Of a stretch of 64,000 bases of DNA, positions 1-9,860 are shown piece after piece. Source of the DNA: Haliscomenobacter sp033763495 (GTDB taxonomy: Bacteria > Bacteroidota > Bacteroidia > Chitinophagales > Saprospiraceae). Below the pieces are notes generated by a model. It did not search any database. It worked only from the letters and a program-made list of their open reading frames with translations, and was not told the DNA's origin. Numbering within the stretch: position 1 is the first letter of the stretch; every line of letters begins with the position of its first letter. The translations under genes were made by a program, and so were the position numbers. The stretch lies in NCBI RefSeq assembly GCF_033763495.1, contig NZ_JANRKL010000155.1, forward strand, positions 13,775 through 77,774, read 5' to 3'.

Positions 1-2
1 AA

Positions 3-107
3 AACAGCCAGGCCACTCAAGAACAAATTGATGAATTGGCCAGGGAGGCCAAAAGTGGCTGGTGGGAACGAAATAAAGATCGATTTCCTGGGTTAGAGGA
101 TGTTTAA
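3..107 (+). CDS. C-terminal end of a small protein, possibly an antitoxin
   Basis: An open frame enters from the left edge and stops at TAA 105-107, giving at least 34 residues. The visible tail is acidic and basic with a WWERN motif and ends in FPGLEDV. Similar short tails occur in small antitoxin-like proteins of Bacteroidota, and other small toxin-antitoxin genes lie within 2.5 kb. The N-terminus is outside the window, so the family cannot be assigned. The antitoxin reading is inference only. Confidence 0.45.
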   Translation, partial: NSQATQEQIDELAREAKSGWWERNKDRFPGLEDV

Positions 108-149
108 ATGGGTGCTTGCTTTGCTCTGAAATTATGGTCAGCATAATTG

Positions 150-166
150 TGCGCACGCCGTGCGCA
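150..166. repeat. Short GC-rich inverted repeat
   Basis: A 7-bp arm TGCGCAC, a 3-base loop and its complement form a small hairpin between two small genes. It resembles the GTGCGTC palindromes at 2587 and 13254 but is shorter and differs in detail, so membership of that family is uncertain. Confidence 0.35.
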
Positions 167-317
167 TAAAGTCTTCGCTGGTGAATCTGGGTTAAATTGG
201 ACCAACCCACCATAGAAAGGGAAGATGTGAACTAGCGGGTACATTGCCGCACTTGCTCCCCATTAAAAAAACTCGTAGCTTTATATTTTTATTAGCATAG
301 TCAAACCAAATTTTAGA

Positions 318-521
318 ATGGTCAACCTACCAGCCATCAAAGCCAAAATCATCCAGAAACTACAGGAAACCGACGAGGAGTGGATTATTCGCAGCATTCA
401 AAAGCTGTTGGACATCCAGGATACCGAAGAAACCCTTTTCTGGAACGCGGTTGCATTGAACAATTTGGCGCACGCGTACAGTGATGATGAGCCAGATTAT
501 GATAGTTATGTGGTAAAATAA
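318..521 (+). CDS. Small hypothetical protein (67 aa), antitoxin-like
   Basis: The 67-residue product begins at ATG 318 and is predicted helical in its first half (repeated K/I/Q and E/D positions), with an acidic, tyrosine-rich end (DDEPDYDSY). This size and composition fit antitoxins of bacterial toxin-antitoxin pairs, but no intact toxin gene follows: the next 120 bases hold no long open frame. It may be an orphan antitoxin or an unrelated small protein. I do not recognise the family. Confidence 0.5.
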   Translation: MVNLPAIKAKIIQKLQETDEEWIIRSIQKLLDIQDTEETLFWNAVALNNLAHAYSDDEPDYDSYVVK

Positions 522-644
522 AATGTAGAGTACAAAGTGCTGAAGATGTATTGGAGGGCTTAGAACTGGATTTAGGGTTATTGAAAGGATCATAAACTTT
601 AACTTTTCAAGAGAAGTCTAACTAATCCATAAAATGCTAAAAAC

Positions 645-1484
645 ATGAAAAAACCATTAGCAACCATTTTGCTTTCCCTATCTGCCTTCATTGTCTTTGC
701 ACAAAATCCAGACGAAGAAGCCATAAAAAAGATGTTGCGTCAGGAAACGATCGATGCCTACGCTTCAAAAAATGTCAATGGATATTTTGTTGAATCCAAC
801 AAAACTTTCCGAGGATGGAATACCCGCTCCGGTTATGAAGTCGATTTTGGAATTGATGCCATCAAAAAACGCAATGAAACGGCTTTTAACACCAATCCAA
901 GGAGTGTGAATCCCATTAACGAAAATTTCTCTTTCAAATTTTACACTCCTGAAGCTTGCCTGGTGACCTATGATCAGTATTTGTATGGGAAGGAAAACGT
1001 TCCCTCTAAGGAAACCAGAATGCTAGAAAAGATCAATGGACTTTGGAAGATCGCAGGATTAATTGCGCTTTGGGATTATTCGGGCAATCCCTTTGAACAG
1101 AACTTGGTACGCACTGTTATTGAAACTGAAACTAAAGCCTATCATGCTGGAAACTTTGACTTGCTTATGCAGCAATGGGACTTGTCGGTGAATTATGTCG
1201 AGCGCATGCAAAGCAATCTAAAACAACTTGCTGGCTCTAATTATTTCAAAGGTGACAACCTGAGAGCATTCACCGAGCAGTACAAAAAAACGGCTAAACC
1301 TACCGGGCAAACTTATAAAACTTCCGATTATGATGCCCATGTCAGCGCTAGCACTGCATGGGTAACTTATACTCAGGAGACCTTCAATGCAGACGGAAGC
1401 CTGTTTGGCAAAACCCGAGAAATGCGTATCCTGGAAAGGCGCAATGGCTGGAAAATCGTAGCCATGGCTGCAGTCGATCTTTAA
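645..1484 (+). CDS. Secreted protein with two NTF2/SnoaL-like domains
   Basis: The 279-residue product has a clear signal peptide (MKKPLATILLSLSAF, cleavage near FA-Q at residue 20). Two halves follow that look like tandem repeats. Residues about 24-150 and about 152-279 each begin with a helix holding an E-T-x-A-Y pattern and each end with a LE..NG.WKI strand. This is the pattern of SnoaL/DUF4440 proteins of the NTF2 fold, which are often duplicated in exported Bacteroidota proteins. Their ligands are mostly unknown, so no reaction can be given. The gene stands alone and is followed by a hairpin at 1517-1588. Confidence 0.75.
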   Translation: MKKPLATILLSLSAFIVFAQNPDEEAIKKMLRQETIDAYASKNVNGYFVESNKTFRGWNTRSGYEVDFGIDAIKKRNETAFNTNPRSVNPINENFSFKFYTPEACLVTYDQYLYGKENVPSKETRMLEKINGLWKIAGLIALWDYSGNPFEQNLVRTVIETETKAYHAGNFDLLMQQWDLSVNYVERMQSNLKQLAGSNYFKGDNLRAFTEQYKKTAKPTGQTYKTSDYDAHVSASTAWVTYTQETFNADGSLFGKTREMRILERRNGWKIVAMAAVDL

Positions 1485-1516
1485 AAGCATATTTAAATAT
1501 TGTTGCTTCAGGCAAA

Positions 1517-1588
1517 AATGAGGCTGATTTGAGATGAATGAGACAAAAAATCGGTTTCAGAAGAAAAGCATCTCGAATCAGCCTCATT
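1517..1588. terminator. Long hairpin after the SnoaL-like gene
   Basis: Arms 1517-1536 and 1569-1588 are complementary at 19 of 20 positions and enclose 32 bases. The hairpin begins 32 bases after the stop codon and could act as a terminator, although there is no U-tract. It also fits the class of fold-back intergenic elements seen elsewhere in the window. Confidence 0.5.
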
Positions 1589-1712
1589 ATTACAAGTTTT
1601 AAGTGACTACATTCGAACCGCATAACCTCACCTCGCCTTCCTCATCAACATCAAAAAGTCAACCCTAATCCAAGGCCCCTATTTGCTTTACCCTGGTTTT
1701 ATACCGTTTTCC

Positions 1713-1746
1713 CAATTAGTGCGGAGCTTCCGCACCATTTGAGTTG
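1713..1746. repeat. Hairpin with GCGGAGCTTC core, copy 1
   Basis: An imperfect inverted repeat of the type CAATT...TGCGGAGCTTCCGCA...TTTGAGTTG. A better preserved copy with the same GCGGAGCTT(T/C)CGCA core lies at 56039-56075. Each copy sits about 100 bases from a small antitoxin gene. Confidence 0.5.
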
Positions 1747-1847
1747 GACGCATTTTGTGGAGTTACTAGCTTGTCAACTCTAAAAACGGGAAACGGGTTG
1801 ATTGTTACTTTGGGTTTATTTAACTTGCAATCAAAAAAGAACGAATC

Positions 1848-2063
1848 ATGCTTGAACAAGCTGCTGCCACCCAGCCACTCAATGATGTTCAATTGATGCT
1901 TTTGCGCCTGTTTAGTCGACCAGTTTCTACTCAAGACCTAGATGCTATTCAACATATCTTGCTTGACTATTACAACAATGCCTTACAAAAAGAACTGGAT
2001 CGGGTAATAGAAGAGAAAAACATTACCAGAGAAGATTACGATAAGATTCTTTCCAATCAATAG
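1848..2063 (+). CDS. Putative antitoxin of the PIN toxin
   Basis: This 71-residue helical protein is encoded 15 bases upstream of a PIN-domain toxin, the usual order for type II toxin-antitoxin operons. The C-terminal half (ELDRVIEEKNITREDYDKIL) is acidic and charged, as expected for a region that wraps around a toxin. The N-terminal part holds a hydrophobic helix and a second helix rich in leucine. It resembles small DUF-type antitoxins of Bacteroidota that end in a W/N-x-I-x-x-E-D-Y-x-x-I pattern. The antitoxin role rests mainly on gene order. Confidence 0.65.
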   Translation: MLEQAAATQPLNDVQLMLLRLFSRPVSTQDLDAIQHILLDYYNNALQKELDRVIEEKNITREDYDKILSNQ

Positions 2064-2078
2064 AAAGACCACCCACAA

Positions 2079-2489
2079 TTGAAAGTCATCATTGATACCA
2101 ACTGCCTGATAGCGTCCATACCCAGGAAAAACCCTGAATATTGGTTGTATCAGGCGTTTTCCGAAAAAGCATTTGAGTGGGTCATTAGCAACGAGATTTT
2201 GTTGGAATATGAAGAGCAAATTGGCCAATTTTACTCTCCACTTACGGCAGAGCTGGTCCTGAATATCCTGGCCATTGCCTCAAATGTGACCTTTAGTGAG
2301 CCTTTTTTACACTGGGGGCTAATTCATGAAGACCCGGACGACAATAAATTTGCTGATTTAGCCATCTCCGCAAATGCAAACTATTTAGTGACCAATGACC
2401 GCCATTTTAATGCGCTGAAAAAAGTACCCTTTCCTACGGTTAAAGTAGTAAGCCTGGATGAGTTTCGTGTAATTTTAGGGTATATTTGA
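2079..2489 (+). CDS. PIN-domain toxin, probable ribonuclease
   Basis: The 136-residue product has the layout of the PIN_3 / TIGR00305 toxin family. Asp6 lies in KVIIDTN at the N-terminus, an acidic EYEEQI helix is in the middle, DPDDNKFADLA follows, and TNDRHF lies near the C-terminus. These carboxylates normally bind the metal for RNA cleavage. Translation appears to begin at TTG 2079, since no ATG precedes the conserved IIDTN strand. The gene follows its antitoxin directly and is followed by a strong hairpin at 2514-2542. Nothing suggests that it is inactive. Confidence 0.82.
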   Translation: MKVIIDTNCLIASIPRKNPEYWLYQAFSEKAFEWVISNEILLEYEEQIGQFYSPLTAELVLNILAIASNVTFSEPFLHWGLIHEDPDDNKFADLAISANANYLVTNDRHFNALKKVPFPTVKVVSLDEFRVILGYI

Positions 2490-2513
2490 TGCGGCAGTTT
2501 TTTATCAAATACC

Positions 2514-2542
2514 CAATTTTCCAGACAGCGTCTGGAAAATTG
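2514..2542. terminator. Terminator-like hairpin after the PIN toxin gene
   Basis: Arms 2514-2526 and 2530-2542 are perfectly complementary over 13 bases around a 3-base loop. The hairpin starts 25 bases after the toxin stop codon. The left arm includes a T-run, so a terminator reading on the minus strand is also possible. Confidence 0.65.
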
Positions 2543-2586
2543 CCTGGATTTGAATAGATCCCAAAATCGGAGCCATGCACCATATA

Positions 2587-2610
2587 AGACGCACGGCCGT
2601 GCGTCTCTAC
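2587..2610. repeat. Interspersed palindrome AGACGCACGGCCGTGCGTCT
   Basis: Bases 2587-2606 form a perfect 20-bp palindrome, followed by CTAC. A second copy, with one arm mismatch and the same GTGCGTCTCTAC end, lies at 13254-13281. Confidence 0.6.
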
Positions 2611-2812
2611 AATCCGGCATTTTTGACCCACCCAGCAATACAACTTTCCCAAAAATCCCCTACCTTGTCCAGCAAATCAGACCATCAACCAACAAATCCA
2701 CTCAAGTTTTAAGCCTGATCGTCCTTAGATTTTTCCAAGTTTTTTCACGCCCCGTTCTTTTTCATTGAAATCCAGATCATTATAAGGCCCTCATCTATCC
2801 TGCCTGGTTAGC

Positions 2813-2868
2813 CATATCTGCACATTCCGCTTAAAGACAGTTCCAAAATCCACCCGCAAGATCAACCC
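2813..2868 (-). pseudogene. Decayed 3' end of an Lrp/AsnC regulator gene
   Basis: Bases 2813-2853 match 6653-6693, the 3' end of the intact Lrp/AsnC gene, at 35 of 41 positions and in the same orientation. On the minus strand the fragment reads VDFGTVFKRNVQI against VDFGSAFKRNVPI in the intact protein. The frame upstream is closed after a few codons and the original stop is lost. It is therefore a remnant of a second family member, not a functional gene. Confidence 0.6.
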
Positions 2869-3100
2869 TACTTTCTTTCATCTTCGGCAATTGAATGGCG
2901 CAAATGTAGCCTGGCCTCCACTCCCAAAGCAAACAGGCCCCTCCACCAAATAATCACTTCTAATTGCTTGATAATCTGTACTATTTTTGCGATAAATTTC
3001 ACGCGGAAAATTGCATATTATTGTTTTTTTATTTAAATTTGCTGTTAAGTTTATTTTTTGTAAATTTATTGTAAAGAAAATTTCGTAAAAGTTAATTCTT

Positions 3101-3280
3101 ATGCCGGAGAGCACAGATAAAAAATCACCATTTAGTGATGCCAAAGTGAAGCAGAATCCTACTCACAATGAAGAGTTTTGGAAAAATCGGACTAAGACCA
3201 AAAAAGACGCTGAAAAAATTCAGAAGTTCAAAAAAAACAACCCGTCTACATTGAACCAACCTTTTGACGTTCAGCACTGA
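3101..3280 (+). CDS. Small charged peptide (59 aa) upstream of a cysteine peptidase
   Basis: An open frame from ATG 3101 to TGA 3278-3280 encodes 59 residues rich in Lys, Asn, Asp and Glu, with no hydrophobic segment (it starts MPESTDKKSPF). It ends 8 bases before the start of a 635-residue papain-like peptidase, so the two are probably co-transcribed. I do not recognise the family. It could be a substrate, an inhibitor or a regulatory partner of the peptidase. There is no signal peptide, and no GG leader typical of C39-processed bacteriocins. The AT-rich region just upstream is the likely promoter. Confidence 0.55.
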   Translation: MPESTDKKSPFSDAKVKQNPTHNEEFWKNRTKTKKDAEKIQKFKKNNPSTLNQPFDVQH

Positions 3281-3288
3281 AAACAAGT

Positions 3289-5196
3289 ATGGGGAATTCC
3301 ACTGACCTCTTTGAAGTATTGAACTTCTCTGAGGATAACCTCGCAAAGGCGCTTTCGAACGAGCATACCTCTATTGAATACATCAAAAAAGGTAAATACC
3401 ATTTCATTTTTTTGTTCGAACATTTGAAATACCAGAATAGGCCAAGTTTTAAAGCAAAAACCATTCTCATTGAGCACAAGTACATCAGCCATACTTACCT
3501 GAGTGATTTAGCCGCCGAATTTATTTTTAGCTCACAGGATTATTCCAAGTTTTGCAAACGCGTCCATTTTTTTTCCCGTTCATTTACGGCCATTGAAGAA
3601 CTCATTGCTGATCCAGAAGATCCCAACACGAAAAGGCTGTGGGACAGCTACCAAGGTTTTGTAACCGTAAAACCACTGCCCAAGTCCAGACTGGGCCCGG
3701 TTCTTTTGTCGCCTTATCCTTCCAGCACCAGTGCCGATCGAAGATTTACGGCAATCCGCCCTTATACCATACATCTATTGGGTCGCAGCATCCAGCTCAA
3801 TTCACTGGCATTTATGGAGCAGGATGGAATTTTAAGTGCGTGCTCCACGGTCGCGTTATGGAGTGCCATTCATCGCTTGCACACTATGTTTAATGTGGGT
3901 ATCCTCCGGCCTGTGGCCATTAACACCCTGGCCAAATATACCGCACACAACCAACCAGGAGCCTTGCCAGGCATTGGTATGGATTTGCATCAGATCTGTG
4001 GAGTGATTGAACAATTGGGGTTAAAGGCAGAGTTGCGTACGATGAACGGCAGCTTGGAACACAATGTAAAACCCAAAGCTAAGGCGGAAGTTAAAGACAA
4101 AACCTTCACCCGGAAATTTATTTACGCGTACCTCAAAATGGGATTGCCCATATTACTTGGTTTGGAGTTTAATGACGGAGGCAAGCATCTGATTACACTT
4201 ACGGGTTACCGCGCCGTAAACCTGCAAAAAGCCACCTGGACCAGACATTTGGATCAGCCCATCGTTTATGCCGATCAAATCAAGACCTTGTACGCACACG
4301 ATGACCAGGTAGGCCCATTTTCCCGACTTAACTTATTGGACGATGGCAGCAAAGTAAAAACCATCCGATTAAAAGATCCAACAGCTAAAGTCGAACGATA
4401 CGAAAGCGAGGTATACAGCATCATCGTACCATTGTCCAAAGATATTCGGCCCACTTTTGAAGACATTTACCAACAAACCCTCTATTTTGAATCTATTTTT
4501 AAAGAACTAATTGACACTGATCAACATTTCATTTGGGACATTTACCTTACTCCAACCAACGAGTATCGCCGGGATGTGGTCAATGCTGAAAACAGCTACA
4601 ACCAAGAACAAAAGGCTAGATTATTGACTGGATTTTTGCCTCCGTACTTGTGGGTCGCCAGAGCAGAAGTGGCTGGTTGTGCTGAAATGGAATTCATTTT
4701 TGACGCTACCGCTATTCCTTATTCCAACAATTTTTGCATCGAAGTGCTGTTTTTTGATGAAGTGTTGGAAGGTTTAATAAAGGATGCGCTTACTGTTTCG
4801 GAGGAGTACAACAAAGAGCGATATCTTTTTATCAATAACCTCTTTCAATTTATCGAGAGTAAGTTGGATGCGGCCTACATTTGGTTTGAAATTAAGAAAA
4901 CTTTATTTCACGCAACCCCAGATCAGACAATAGAGGCCACAGACTTAACATCCTTAAAGATCGCCTGGACACAAATGATTGCGCAGGGAGATTTGGAAAC
5001 TTCGCTCAAGGAATCTACAAACTATTGTAAACAATTTATGGAATCTAGAGTCAAAGAAGCAGTTTTATTGCAAAGCAGATACAGTTCCCTGATGAAAGAT
5101 TACAGAAAAGGAACCTTGACTTTCGAGAATTATTCGGTTGAACGCAATAGAATTTCAGACGCTTTGCTTGACTTTATCAATTCCTTAGAAATATGA
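3289..5196 (+). CDS. Large protein with a papain-like (C39-like) cysteine peptidase domain
   Basis: The 635-residue protein has no signal peptide or clear membrane segment. The central part looks like a papain-fold peptidase. Cys185 lies in DGILSACSTVALWSA at the start of a helix, and His300 lies in GGKHLITLTGY after a PILLGLEF strand, the usual Cys/His spacing of C39-like domains. An N-terminal region of about 170 residues and a C-terminal region of about 300 residues match nothing I recognise. The C-terminal part is helical and ends in a charged stretch. No ABC transporter is nearby, so bacteriocin processing is unlikely. The 59-residue gene upstream may encode a partner. The peptidase fold is inferred from motifs; the substrate is unknown. 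Confidence 0.65.
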   Translation: MGNSTDLFEVLNFSEDNLAKALSNEHTSIEYIKKGKYHFIFLFEHLKYQNRPSFKAKTILIEHKYISHTYLSDLAAEFIFSSQDYSKFCKRVHFFSRSFTAIEELIADPEDPNTKRLWDSYQGFVTVKPLPKSRLGPVLLSPYPSSTSADRRFTAIRPYTIHLLGRSIQLNSLAFMEQDGILSACSTVALWSAIHRLHTMFNVGILRPVAINTLAKYTAHNQPGALPGIGMDLHQICGVIEQLGLKAELRTMNGSLEHNVKPKAKAEVKDKTFTRKFIYAYLKMGLPILLGLEFNDGGKHLITLTGYRAVNLQKATWTRHLDQPIVYADQIKTLYAHDDQVGPFSRLNLLDDGSKVKTIRLKDPTAKVERYESEVYSIIVPLSKDIRPTFEDIYQQTLYFESIFKELIDTDQHFIWDIYLTPTNEYRRDVVNAENSYNQEQKARLLTGFLPPYLWVARAEVAGCAEMEFIFDATAIPYSNNFCIEVLFFDEVLEGLIKDALTVSEEYNKERYLFINNLFQFIESKLDAAYIWFEIKKTLFHATPDQTIEATDLTSLKIAWTQMIAQGDLETSLKESTNYCKQFMESRVKEAVLLQSRYSSLMKDYRKGTLTFENYSVERNRISDALLDFINSLEI

Positions 5197-5278
5197 GTCA
5201 ACAAATTCGAGAGTGTTCAAGAGCAAGGCTACACCATCAACTTTTGAAGTAGCCTCACCCCACGAAATCCCCCTCCCC

Positions 5279-6529
5279 TCACTTCGCCAAAACACTCAAC
5301 TCCACCCGACGATTCAAGCGTTTATTCGCCTCCGAATCATTCGGCACCAGTGGCTTCTCTTCGCCAAAACCCACTACAACGAGTTGCGTACTATTCACCC
5401 CTTTGGACAAAAGAAAAGCGCTCACCGCTTGGGCTCTTTTTAGGGATAGTTCCTGATTGAACTTGTTTTCACCATCACTGCAAGTGTAGCCCGCCAGTTC
5501 AACCACGGTATTCGGAAATGCCTTCAGTTGTGTTGCCAACTCTTCCAATGCGCTTTGGCTTTCTGGAATGATGACTGAAGAGCCCAATGCAAAGGTCACT
5601 TTAGTAATGTTCAGTTCCGATAGCACTTTGGGCGTTGGAGCTACCACCATGGGTACAGGCTCAGGTTTTGGAGCAGGAGTTTGAACCGGTTCTGGGGCTT
5701 TAGCTGTTTTGTCTTCCACTTCCGGCTCTGGTTCTTTGGCCACCGCAAGCTCTTTAACCGCAACGTCGTTTTTATCCCATTTTTTCTTTTCGTCATCTGA
5801 AATCGTGATGGGAGCTGCATTGGCCTTTTCGTCCAGCAGTACTTCCACATCGTCGATGTAAGCAAAATAGTGGTTGTACACCCGCGACTCTACTTTTGTA
5901 TCGGCATCCGAAAAGAAATTACCAATGACAAAATGTTGATAAGGCTTTACGGCAACGAATTTGCCTTCCACCTGCTCCCATCGGCCTTTTTTGTATTTGC
6001 ACACCTCTTCTTGGTACGCAACCGGAGTCAGGGCCAGAATTTCCCCTCTTTTGGTGGTACTGATCGGTTTTTCCAAAAAGGCAATCCCGATGTTGTTGGC
6101 GCCTTCACAGTGGTAATGCACCCAAAAGGAAAAAGTATAGGTTTTGCCAACGGTCAAGGGTGCATTAAGGGCGCCTTGGATGTACTCTCGGGTAGGATAG
6201 TCGCCGCCGCCATAAACGTTGATCCCCGCCACATTTTGCCCGCTGTGGGCCGTAAACGGCCAGCTGCCACCATTTGGGTCGTAAATTTGCTGGCCACTGG
6301 TTGTGTACAGCAAAGAACCTCCGGCAGTAGGATCACTCCAATGCTGAGCCCGATTGATTACATTGCGCAAGTTTAAGGCCAGGCCATCATTTGAAGTTTC
6401 AAAGCTAGGATTCTGGACAAGATTCGCGGAAAGATTTTCGGTTTGAGCGAATAAGTGGAAAGCAACAAAAGAAAGGAGCAGGCTCAAGCAAGCAAGCTTG
6501 CCGAAAGCTTTAACAGGATTCGGTTTCAT
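5279..6529 (-). CDS. OmpA-family protein with an N-terminal jelly-roll-like domain
   Basis: The 416-residue exported protein has a signal peptide ending near HLFAQ (residue 29). Residues about 35-235 begin with LVQNPSFE and contain QHWSDP, the typical start of carbohydrate-binding, galactose-binding-like jelly rolls. A linker rich in Pro, Lys and Glu (about 240-295) leads to an OmpA_C domain at about 305-416. This domain shows VTFALGSSVI, ELAGYTCSDG and the NKRLNRRVEL helix that binds peptidoglycan. The protein probably anchors an outer-membrane or surface domain to the cell wall. It is a single gene convergent with the peptidase gene and has an AT-rich upstream region. Confidence 0.85.
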   Translation of the reverse strand: MKPNPVKAFGKLACLSLLLSFVAFHLFAQTENLSANLVQNPSFETSNDGLALNLRNVINRAQHWSDPTAGGSLLYTTSGQQIYDPNGGSWPFTAHSGQNVAGINVYGGGDYPTREYIQGALNAPLTVGKTYTFSFWVHYHCEGANNIGIAFLEKPISTTKRGEILALTPVAYQEEVCKYKKGRWEQVEGKFVAVKPYQHFVIGNFFSDADTKVESRVYNHYFAYIDDVEVLLDEKANAAPITISDDEKKKWDKNDVAVKELAVAKEPEPEVEDKTAKAPEPVQTPAPKPEPVPMVVAPTPKVLSELNITKVTFALGSSVIIPESQSALEELATQLKAFPNTVVELAGYTCSDGENKFNQELSLKRAQAVSAFLLSKGVNSTQLVVVGFGEEKPLVPNDSEANKRLNRRVELSVLAK

Positions 6530-6651
6530 GAAAGCTGTGTTTAGTTATTGAATGTGTTTTGTAAATATAAATATATGAATATTTTTTTTGTGTTTGGGTA
6601 AAAAAATATCTCCTGCTTTTAATACAAAAAAAACGACGGTCTAGTTCCCGG

Positions 6652-7113
6652 TCATATCGGCACATTCCGTTTAAACGCACTCCCAAAATCCACCAGTGAC
6701 TCTGTTTTGATCACTCCTTTAATGTGGTCTATCTTTTCATACAACAACTTCCGCATGTGTTCGCTACTTCTGGCTACAATGCGGATGTACAGCGCATAGC
6801 TTCCAGTGATGTAATAACACTCCGTCACTTCCGGGATTTTTTTCAGTTCCTCGATGATCTGTTGGGAATCGGAATCATCCCGCAACACCAATCCCGTGAA
6901 GGCACTCCATTCAAAGCCCAGTTTTTTTTCATCCAAAATGATGCTCACCTGTTTCAGCACGCCCAGGTCTTTGAGGCGGGCTACCCGTTGGTGTACCATG
7001 GTGTTGGAGATGCCCAGGTCCAGGGCAATTTGGGCGTAGGCCCGGCGGCCATCCTGCTCAAGCGCCTTGAGGATTTGGCGGTCGTGTTCATCGAGGTAGG
7101 GCAGGTCGTGCAT
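6652..7113 (-). CDS. Lrp/AsnC-family transcriptional regulator
   Basis: This 153-residue protein has the full Lrp/AsnC architecture. The N-terminal winged helix-turn-helix (LDEHDRQILKALEQDGRRAY, then LGISNTMVHQRVARL) covers residues about 7-55. The C-terminal RAM/AsnC ligand-binding domain covers about 65-145, including ITGSYALYIRIVARS. Such proteins form octamers and sense amino acids, but the ligand here is unknown. The gene is alone. Its promoter side faces the fold-back element at 7180-7326. A degraded copy of its 3' end is found at 2813-2868. Confidence 0.92.
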   Translation of the reverse strand: MHDLPYLDEHDRQILKALEQDGRRAYAQIALDLGISNTMVHQRVARLKDLGVLKQVSIILDEKKLGFEWSAFTGLVLRDDSDSQQIIEELKKIPEVTECYYITGSYALYIRIVARSSEHMRKLLYEKIDHIKGVIKTESLVDFGSAFKRNVPI

Positions 7114-7179
7114 AGGGAATAGGCTTGAGCTTGATTAATTATCTGGTGATTATGTTGGTAAAAAGCTTTTTTGAGTGAC

Positions 7180-7326
7180 GAGTTAAGAATACATGACTTA
7201 TGAGTTTTGAAGTGGGCTACCGCAGCGATTTTGACCAAGGCTATGCCTAAGTCACTGCGGTAGCCTACTTCAAAATTCGTAATTCTACCTTTACTTCAAA
7301 ACTCATAAGTCATGTATTCTTAACTC
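7180..7326. repeat. Fold-back element A, perfect 34-bp arms
   Basis: Arms 7180-7213 and 7293-7326 are perfectly complementary over 34 bases. A second, inner pair (7209-7225 and 7255-7271, 16 of 17) frames a core that begins GCTACCGCAG and ends CTGCGGTAGC. The arms contain CAAAACTC/AACTC-type units. The core is shared with the elements at 15586 and 23885. It fills the gap between the Lrp/AsnC gene and the 3' end of ettA. Confidence 0.85.
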
Positions 7327-7374
7327 TCAACTCAAAAAAAACAAGAAAATCGCCAGATTTTCTCAAATTTTAAA

Positions 7375-9054
<1,680 letters not shown>

Positions 9055-9112
9055 AGCTTGTTGTGGTTAATTTTTGGAGTGTAAAGATGGGAAAAATTTA
9101 GGGAAAAATACC

Positions 9113-9799
9113 TCACCCCACCAAATCCTCATCCCGATAGCCCCGTTGCAAACTCCGAATGTATTCATTCCGAAAAGGAAAGCCCCGCACTGCTCCAAAC
9201 ACAAATCCTCCGATATGCGCCCAGTAGGCGATTCCGTCCGTTTCAGCGGTTTCAATCTGAAAACTACCGAGGCCATTTTGGAATTGGGAAAAAATCCAGA
9301 AGCCCAGAAACAAGAGGGCCGGAACCCGGAATGGGAAAATCAGGAATAGGACTTTCACCCGCGATTGGGGGAACATGATCATGTACGCGCCCATCACCGC
9401 CGCGATGGCCCCACTGGCCCCAACGGTAGGAATGCCACTATCCACATTGAAAAAAATATGCGCGGCATGGGCAACCAGGCCGCCAGCCAGGTAAAAAATC
9501 AGGAAGCGCACACTGCCGATTACGGCCTCGATGTTGTCGGCAAAAATCCAGAGGAAGAGCATATTGCCCACGATGTGCCCGATGCTACCGTGCAGGAACA
9601 TACTGGTAAAAAGAGTGTACAGGCGTTGTCCCTGCGTAATTTCAGCGGGAATCGCCCCATAATTCATGATGAACTGCCCGAGCTGTTCACCCTGATTCAT
9701 TTCCAGGATAAAAACCAATATGTTCAATGCCAAGAAGGTGTAGCTGACAATGGGGTAATGTCCACCTTTAACATTGTCGTCGCCAATTGGGAAAAGCAT
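9113..9799 (-). CDS. Rhomboid-family intramembrane serine protease
   Basis: The 228-residue protein has about six membrane segments. The rhomboid signature is complete: HGSIGHIVGNM (70-80) in the second helix, GASG with catalytic Ser129 in the fourth, and AHIGG with catalytic His195 in the sixth. Such proteases cut other membrane proteins inside the lipid bilayer. The substrate cannot be told from the sequence. The gene lies upstream of ettA on the same strand with a gap of about 60 bases, so co-transcription is possible, and it starts at ATG with an AT-rich region before it. Confidence 0.93.
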   Translation of the reverse strand: MLFPIGDDNVKGGHYPIVSYTFLALNILVFILEMNQGEQLGQFIMNYGAIPAEITQGQRLYTLFTSMFLHGSIGHIVGNMLFLWIFADNIEAVIGSVRFLIFYLAGGLVAHAAHIFFNVDSGIPTVGASGAIAAVMGAYMIMFPQSRVKVLFLIFPFRVPALLFLGFWIFSQFQNGLGSFQIETAETDGIAYWAHIGGFVFGAVRGFPFRNEYIRSLQRGYRDEDLVG

Positions 9800-9860
9800 A
9801 ATTGTTATTTTTGTCGTTTTAGGAGATGTCTAAATTTGCTCTAAAGGTACAACTCATGTT

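Larger units (their letters stand above)
1485..1847. other. Gene-free gap of about 360 bases
   Basis: No supported gene is seen. The gap contains the hairpin at 1517-1588 and a second imperfect hairpin at 1713-1746, described separately. The final 60 bases should carry the promoter of the toxin-antitoxin pair. An AT-rich stretch with a TTACTTTG box at about 1804 is a weak candidate. Confidence 0.5.
2490..3100. other. Gene-poor gap of about 610 bases
   Basis: This gap contains a terminator-like hairpin (2514-2542), a GACGCAC palindrome (2587-2610) and a short remnant of an Lrp/AsnC gene (2813-2868). The stretch from about 2990 to 3100 is very AT-rich and is probably the promoter region of the peptide/peptidase pair. 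No intact gene is supported. Confidence 0.55.

Noticed and set aside
5193..5252. A 19-codon frame overlapping the peptidase stop by ATGA
   Set aside because: It is too short, has no recognisable features and runs into the convergent OmpA gene region. It is probably chance.
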